The notes under the pieces were generated by a model, which was not told the origin of the DNA, did no database searches, and saw only the letters and a program-made list of their open reading frames with translations. A stretch of DNA of 64,000 nucleotides. It comes from Clavibacter michiganensis subsp. tessellarius. Its GTDB lineage: Bacteria; Actinomycetota; Actinomycetes; Actinomycetales; Microbacteriaceae. Position 1 is the first letter of the stretch, and each line of letters begins with the position of its first letter. Both the position numbers and the translations under genes were made by a program. Shown in pieces: positions 59,503 through 64,000 of this stretch. The stretch is taken from the NCBI RefSeq assembly GCF_021922985.1, contig NZ_CP040788.1, positions 930,001-994,000 of the forward strand. The letters run 5' to 3'.

Positions 59503-60428
59503 TCGACGTCGCGGGCGCGCGCAAGGCCTACGGCCAGGTCGCGGCCCTGGACGACGTGGAGCTCCATGCGCGAGCGGGCGCCGTGACCGCCGTGGTCGGC
59601 CCGAACGGCGCGGGGAAGTCGACGCTTTTCCGCGCGATCCTCGGGCTCGAGCGGCTCGACGGCGGCAGCGCCCTCGTGGACGGCGTCCCCTTCGCCCGGG
59701 CTGCGTCTCCCCAGCGGGTGGCGGGCGCGGCCATCGACTCGTCGTCGTTCCACCCGCGCCGTCGAGCCGTCGACGAGGTCCGGATCGCCGCGGCCGCCGG
59801 GGGCATCGGGCGGCGTCGCGTGCCGGAGGTCCTGGAGGAGGTCGGCCTGGCGCACGCCCAGCGCAAGCAGGTGCGCACCCTGTCGATGGGCATGCGGCAG
59901 CGGCTGGCCATCGCCGTGGCACTCCTCGGGAGACCCCGGAACCTGATCCTGGACGAGCCCCTCAACGGCCTCGACGTCGACGGGATCCAGTGGGTGCGGG
60001 AGCTCCTCCTCGCGAGCGCCTCCGCCGGCAGCACCGTGCTCATCTCCTCCCACGTCCTCACGGAGGTCGAGCGCGTCAGCGACGACGTCCGCATCCTCGT
60101 GGGGGGCCGGATCGCGTCCCGCGACCGCTCCGTGGCCTCCGCCGCGGGGGCTCCGCCCACGGAGGTGCTGGTCGTCACCGACTCGCCCGTGGAGCTGGCG
60201 GCGCTGCTGCGTCGGCATGGGGCGACGACGGAGGGCGAGGGGAGGAGCCTGCGCGTGCGCGGCATGCGCGCCCGCACCGTCGCGGAGCTGGCCTTCCGCG
60301 ACCGGATGCTCGTGGAGACCCTGTGCGAATCGACGGAGTCGCTCGAATCCGAGTACCGCCGCGTCCTGGCCGACGCGCGGCCGCGCCCCGACGCGTCCCG
60401 GCGCCCTCTCGAGGGACGGCCGGCGTGA
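59499..60428 (+). CDS. ABC transporter ATP-binding protein, first module
   Basis: A 309-residue ATPase. Walker A GPNGAGKST (about residue 38), signature LSMGMRQRLAIAVAL, Walker B LILDEPLNGLDVDG, and switch His in VLISSHVL. A C-terminal extension of about 90 residues (after GGRIASRD) is typical of drug/bacteriocin exporter ATPases. The GTG start overlaps the SpoIIM stop by 4 nt (GTGA) and its stop overlaps the permease GTG. Together with the next gene it forms an ABC-2-type transporter, probably for export of, or immunity to, the bacteriocin. Confidence 0.88.
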   Translation: MIDVAGARKAYGQVAALDDVELHARAGAVTAVVGPNGAGKSTLFRAILGLERLDGGSALVDGVPFARAASPQRVAGAAIDSSSFHPRRRAVDEVRIAAAAGGIGRRRVPEVLEEVGLAHAQRKQVRTLSMGMRQRLAIAVALLGRPRNLILDEPLNGLDVDGIQWVRELLLASASAGSTVLISSHVLTEVERVSDDVRILVGGRIASRDRSVASAAGAPPTEVLVVTDSPVELAALLRRHGATTEGEGRSLRVRGMRARTVAELAFRDRMLVETLCESTESLESEYRRVLADARPRPDASRRPLEGRPA

Positions 60429-61297
60429 CCGGGGAGCACGAGCCCACCCTGCGGACGCGGCGACGGCAGACGGCGGGCGACGTGCTGCGATCCGAGCTCC
60501 TCATGGCCTGGACCCTCGGGTCGCAGCGGATCCTGTGGACCGCGGCGCTGGTCGGGGGGCTGGTGGGGACGGGGACGGCGCTCGTCTTCGTGGAGGTGCT
60601 CGCCGCCGTCGGGGGAGCGGCCGCCTCGGAGGTGGACGCGCTCGTCGGCCGCGCCTCCGTCAGCGGAGCCGCGACGGTGGCCCTGCTCCTGGGCCTCTCA
60701 TCCATCCACCTCTCCGCCGGGCAGCGGTCCACCGGTCGGCAGCGCCTCACGCACCAGATGGTCCCCGCGACGAGCCGCACGTTCGTCGCGCGCGTCGTCG
60801 TGGCGGGCGGCATCGCGGCCGGCGTCGCGGTCGCCGCCTTCCTCACGGGCGCGATCCTCGTGGCGGGCGTGTGCGCGCTGACGGGGCGGACCGCGGACGC
60901 CCTCGGCGCGCATGGACTCGCGATCGTCGCCTGCACCACGGCCGGCGTCACGCTGACCGTGGTGCTGGCCGCGGCGATCGGCCTCGTCGCCCGACACGGC
61001 GTCGTGGGGGCCACCGCGTTCCTCGGGATCATGGTGATCGGCCCCGCCGCGCTGGGCACGGTCGGCGCGACCGCCTCCCTCGAGGCCCTCTCCTGGGCGG
61101 CGACCGCGCTCCCGGCGGGCCGCCTGGGCGCGGTCGTCGAGTCCGCCGCCGTGGGCGACGCCGAGGGCGCGCTCCTGGCGCTGGCGGCGCTGCTGGCCTG
61201 GGCCGCTGCGGCGCTGGGGCTGGCCTACGCCGTCTGGCGGGCCGAGGGCGCCGCGCGGCCCGGCCGCGGACAGGCGACGCCGGGGCGCGCGCGGTGA
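60425..61297 (+). CDS. ABC-2-like permease, first module
   Basis: A 290-residue membrane protein with about six helices and a cytoplasmic basic start (TLRTRRRQTAGDVLRSELLMAW). The helix spacing (about 35-60, 70-95, 118-145, 155-180, 195-220 and 240-265) matches ABC-2 membrane subunits, although no strongly conserved motif was seen. Its start and stop overlap its neighbours by 4 nt. It would pair with the ATPase before it. Confidence 0.75.
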   Translation: MTGEHEPTLRTRRRQTAGDVLRSELLMAWTLGSQRILWTAALVGGLVGTGTALVFVEVLAAVGGAAASEVDALVGRASVSGAATVALLLGLSSIHLSAGQRSTGRQRLTHQMVPATSRTFVARVVVAGGIAAGVAVAAFLTGAILVAGVCALTGRTADALGAHGLAIVACTTAGVTLTVVLAAAIGLVARHGVVGATAFLGIMVIGPAALGTVGATASLEALSWAATALPAGRLGAVVESAAVGDAEGALLALAALLAWAAAALGLAYAVWRAEGAARPGRGQATPGRAR

Positions 61298-62868
61298 TCG
61301 CCGAGACGAGGACGTCCGCGATCATCGCGGCATCGACGTCGACGCGGCGGTGGCGGCGGTTCGTCGCCGTCCCCGTGCTCACCCCCCGGCTCGGCCTCGC
61401 CGCCGCGGGCCTCGCCGCGGCGGCGTGGACGGGAGCGGGCGTGTGGGCGGGCTTCGTCGTCGTGGCCCTCGGCGTCGACGCGGGGACCGTCCTCACGGCG
61501 GCCACCGTGCTCGTGCTCCTCGCCGGCGTCGGGGCCGGCTCCCTCTGGGCGGAGGTCCGAGCGGCCCTGGCCGAACCGCGCAGCTGGTCGTTGTTCGCGC
61601 AGATGGGGACGAGGCCGCGCACCTACCTGATCGGCCGGCTCCTGGTGCCCCGCGCGGCACGGCTCGGAGCGGCGTGCTGCGGCGCCCTGAGCACCTGCGC
61701 CACGGCGTCCCTCCTCCGCCCCGAGGCCCTCACCCCGGCCCACTGGGCGCTCATCCCGCTCGCCGCGGGGGGCGGCCTCTCCGTGGGCGTCCTCCACGCG
61801 ACCGTCCGCCTCGAGCGCATCCGGCGGGCGTCGCCGACGCGGGCCGTGCTCCTCCCGATCGCGGTCGTCGGGGCGCTGGTCGCGTCCTGCTGGTGGTGGG
61901 CGGCCTCCTGGCTGCCGGGTCCGGTCGAGGCGCTGCTGGCCGGCACGACGCCGGATGCCCTCCCGGCCGTGCCCTGGCCGAGGGCGGCGGTCCTCGGGGC
62001 GGCGTGCGTCGCGTGCGCGGTCCTGGCCGCGACGCGCTTCCACCGCGCCGGCGCCCTGACCTGGTCCACCGTGACGACGCGATCCGACCTGACCGGTCCC
62101 CGTGCACCCCGCCGACCCGCACGCACCGGGGGAGCGCGCGTGCTCGTCGAGGTCATGCTGCTCGACCTCCGCCGCGCGATCCGGGCGTTCGAATGGCGCG
62201 TCCGTCCGGCGGCGTACCTCCTCCTCTCCCTCGCCGTCTCCGCCGCGCTGCTCGGCGCGATGGCCTCGTGGATCCTGGGCGACGGAGCCGAGGCGCTGCT
62301 CTCGAGCGACGTGGGGGCGACGCTGGCCGGGGGAGTGACGGCGGGGTACGTCCTGATCGTCTGGACCACCGCATCCGCGTGGTCGTCCCTCGACTCGGAC
62401 CGGGGCGGGACCGTCCTCATGCGCTCGCTCCCGCACGGCATCCGCATCCTGGCCGCGGCCCGAGCCGCTTCGGGGGCGTTCGTCATCGGCGCCGCGGGGC
62501 TCCTGCTCCTCGGCGTGCTCTGCGCCTTCGCGCCCCTCGGACCCCGCGCCGTCGGCACGGCCGCGTCCGCCTGCGCGACAGTGGCCCTCCTCGCACCGAC
62601 CCTCGGCTGCTGGGTGTCGCTCCGCCACCCGCACACCGAGTGGAAGGAGGTGGGGGAGATCGGCCGACACGGCTGGGCGCGATCGGGCATCACCTACCTG
62701 CTGGGTGCCGGCATGGCGCTCACGACCGCCGTGGCGTCGGGACGCGACTGGACCGCAGGGGAGGCCACCGCGGTCGCCCTCGCGTCGGCGTTGCTCACCC
62801 CGCTCGTCGCCGCCGGCGTCACCGCCACCCTCCCCACGAGAATCGGAGTCGGACATGCTCGAGGTTGA
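61294..62868 (+). CDS. Large membrane protein/permease, second module
   Basis: A 524-residue protein with about 12 predicted membrane helices. A central hydrophilic loop (about residues 255-290, with Arg/Pro-rich SDLTGPRAPRRPARTGG) separates two halves. WSLFAQMGTRPRTYLIGRLL in the first half resembles the cytoplasmic loop of ABC-2 permeases, so it may be a double-size permease (two fused subunits). It starts with GTG, overlapping the previous stop, and its end overlaps the second ATPase by 14 nt. Family unassigned. Confidence 0.7.
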   Translation: MIAETRTSAIIAASTSTRRWRRFVAVPVLTPRLGLAAAGLAAAAWTGAGVWAGFVVVALGVDAGTVLTAATVLVLLAGVGAGSLWAEVRAALAEPRSWSLFAQMGTRPRTYLIGRLLVPRAARLGAACCGALSTCATASLLRPEALTPAHWALIPLAAGGGLSVGVLHATVRLERIRRASPTRAVLLPIAVVGALVASCWWWAASWLPGPVEALLAGTTPDALPAVPWPRAAVLGAACVACAVLAATRFHRAGALTWSTVTTRSDLTGPRAPRRPARTGGARVLVEVMLLDLRRAIRAFEWRVRPAAYLLLSLAVSAALLGAMASWILGDGAEALLSSDVGATLAGGVTAGYVLIVWTTASAWSSLDSDRGGTVLMRSLPHGIRILAAARAASGAFVIGAAGLLLLGVLCAFAPLGPRAVGTAASACATVALLAPTLGCWVSLRHPHTEWKEVGEIGRHGWARSGITYLLGAGMALTTAVASGRDWTAGEATAVALASALLTPLVAAGVTATLPTRIGVGHARG

Positions 62869-63523
62869 TGCCGAGATCGGGTACGCGCACGGCGCGGCCA
62901 TCCAACGCGTGCGACTCCTCGTCGCACCGGGGGAGTTCGTGCTCGTGCGCGGTCCCAACGGCGTGGGCAAGTCCACGCTGCTGAGCACCGTGGCGGGGAT
63001 CCGCGCCCCCCTCGCCGGGACGGTCACGGTGGCCGGGCGCCCCACGCAGTCCTCCCGCGCACGGCACGACATCGGCTACGTCACCGACCCGCCGAACCTG
63101 TTCGAGGAGCTCACCCCGGCCGAGCACCTGCGTCTGGCGATGTCGCTGTGGCGCGCCTCGCGGCTGCCGGTGACCGGCATGGCGGCCGCCGCGGGCGTGC
63201 TCGAGGGCACGCCGGAGCTGCCGGCGACCATGCTCTCCCTGGGGCAGCGGAAGCGGTTGGGCATCGCCCTGGCGGTGCTGCACGGTCCGCGGCTGTGGGT
63301 GCTGGACGAGCCGTTCAACGGGCTGGACGACGCGAGCTGCCGCCGGCTCCGGGGATCCATCGACGAGCACCTCGGTCGCGGAGGCGCCGTCGTCTGCGCG
63401 ACCCACGACGTGGACGCGCTCGACCGTCCGGACGCGACAGTCCTGGAGCTGGCCGCGGGAAGCGCGACGGTCTCGCACCAGGCGTCCACCGCTCCGAGCC
63501 GCGCGTCCGGACCGGTCGCATGA
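62855..63523 (+). CDS. ABC transporter ATP-binding protein, second module
   Basis: A 222-residue ATPase: Walker A GPNGVGKST (about residue 33), a GxVTDPPNLFEELTP loop, signature LSLGQRKRLGIALAV, Walker B LWVLDEPFNGLDD and a switch His in VVCATHDVDAL. The start ATG overlaps the end of the large permease by 14 nt, so the two are coupled. It lacks the C-terminal extension of the first ATPase, suggesting a different partner and perhaps immunity. It ends the recognisable cluster. Confidence 0.86.
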   Translation: MLEVDAEIGYAHGAAIQRVRLLVAPGEFVLVRGPNGVGKSTLLSTVAGIRAPLAGTVTVAGRPTQSSRARHDIGYVTDPPNLFEELTPAEHLRLAMSLWRASRLPVTGMAAAAGVLEGTPELPATMLSLGQRKRLGIALAVLHGPRLWVLDEPFNGLDDASCRRLRGSIDEHLGRGGAVVCATHDVDALDRPDATVLELAAGSATVSHQASTAPSRASGPVA

Positions 63524-63930
63524 CATGAGGACCGCCACCGGCGGATGGGAGCGGGCCGGCACGGCGCTCGGGCTCCGCGGCCTGGCTCGGGAGCCTCGGG
63601 TCATGGGACGTCCCACGAACGGAGCCGGGAGCGCCGGCAGACCTCGATGCGGGAGACGGCGACACCGCGACCCCGACGGGGTCCCCGGCAGCCGGAGCGG
63701 CGGGCGCGATCACGAGCGGGGAGGGCACGGAGTGCGTCTCGCTCAGCCCCCTCCAGCGGACCGGTCCATCGGGACGAGCCATGACGCAGGGGTCTCGAGT
63801 CCGCTCACCATCGCGACGGAGCAGCCGCTGGCGTGTCCGGCGGGCGAGCACGGGGTTCGATCGCCACGCCGTCCTGCCCGTCCACTCCGGCACCCCTCCC
63901 GGACCGCCCTCCGGGAGCGGTCCCGATGCG
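63524..63930. other. Intergenic region, no supported gene
   Basis: About 400 nt with open frames on both strands, but no recognisable protein, ribosome-binding site or codon pattern. A hairpin GGACCGC/GCGGTCC (63901-63923) could terminate the leftward gene. Confidence 0.5.
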
Positions 63931-64000
63931 TCAGAGTCCCGTCGTGGACGACACCACGTCGACGAGGAAGCGCGTGACCTCGCCCGGGTGGGTGAGCATC
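63931..64000 (-). CDS. C-terminal end of a leftward gene (partial)
   Basis: The frame on the minus strand entering at the window edge reads MLTHPGEVTRFLVDVVSS and ends with a stop at 63931-63933. The HPGEVTRFL pattern resembles the C-terminus of alpha/beta hydrolases, where a catalytic His is followed by such a helix, but too little is visible to be sure. The Met may be internal. Confidence 0.45.
   Translation of the reverse strand, partial: MLTHPGEVTRFLVDVVSSTTGL

Noticed and set aside
63315..63893. Open frame on the minus strand after the second ATPase
   Set aside because: It overlaps the ATPase gene, has a biased Arg/Pro composition and no recognisable domain.

Overview
The window is high-GC (about 73%) actinobacterial chromosome. 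The closest fit is Clavibacter or another Microbacteriaceae: actinobacterial housekeeping families (SepH, DUF3000, DUF3093, DUF3710, DUF4191, DUF4193), the glnA2-glnE-glnA layout, a SigA with an Ala/Lys-rich N-terminus, and two secreted GH10 xylanases of the kind expected in a plant-associated bacterium. Genus is inferred from gene content and was not tested by alignment.

Layout. 1-3.3 kb: coiled-coil protein, RNase P RNA (rnpB), polyphosphate glucokinase, a SPOR-like small protein and panB. 3.3-9.5 kb: nitrogen assimilation (glnA2, glnE, glnA1) with tandem GlnR boxes before glnA1. 9.5-18 kb: RDD protein, DnaJ-like membrane protein, DUF4191, a membrane pseudokinase, the lpd-sucB (E3-E2) pair and pepA. 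18-24.4 kb: PAC2 protein, MFS transporter, and a tight sigA-murT-gatD operon. 24.4-32 kb: convergent parE and parC, a phosphodiesterase and sepH. 32-35 kb: DUF4193, DUF3093, dut, DUF3710, DUF3159. 35-43.3 kb: acnA, dxs and a fadA-fadB beta-oxidation operon. 43.4-49 kb: DUF3000-rnd, the sseA-sufE-pyrimidine reductase operon, zapE. 49-53.2 kb: amt (GlnR boxes), aldo/keto reductase, a MarR-like protein and a PrmC-like methyltransferase. 53.2-56.8 kb: two GH10 xylanases. 56.8-63.5 kb: a padR-membrane protein pair divergent from a probable circular bacteriocin cluster. 63.5-64 kb: no clear gene, then the 3' end of a leftward gene.

The most interesting accessory system is at 57.98-63.52 kb. A 101-residue hydrophobic precursor resembles uberolysin/carnocyclin/AS-48-type circular bacteriocins. 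It is followed by a strong hairpin, an unknown four-helix membrane protein, a SpoIIM/DUF95 membrane protein (typical of circular bacteriocin loci), and two ABC ATPases with two permeases, nearly all translationally coupled. A PadR regulator diverges upstream.

The most interesting core observation is in murT-gatD. The GatD homologue has Gly where the glutaminase nucleophile Cys94 should be and Gly in place of the catalytic His. Its MurT partner contains no cysteine and so lacks the usual zinc ribbon. Microbacteriaceae have B-type peptidoglycan, in which the D-Glu alpha-carboxyl group carries the cross-bridge and is not amidated. The pair may therefore have been repurposed.

Regulation visible in sequence: GlnR boxes at glnA1 and amt; palindromes before acnA, padR and the second xylanase; and repeated TAGNNT-like -10 boxes 6-8 nt before start codons, pointing to many leaderless mRNAs.
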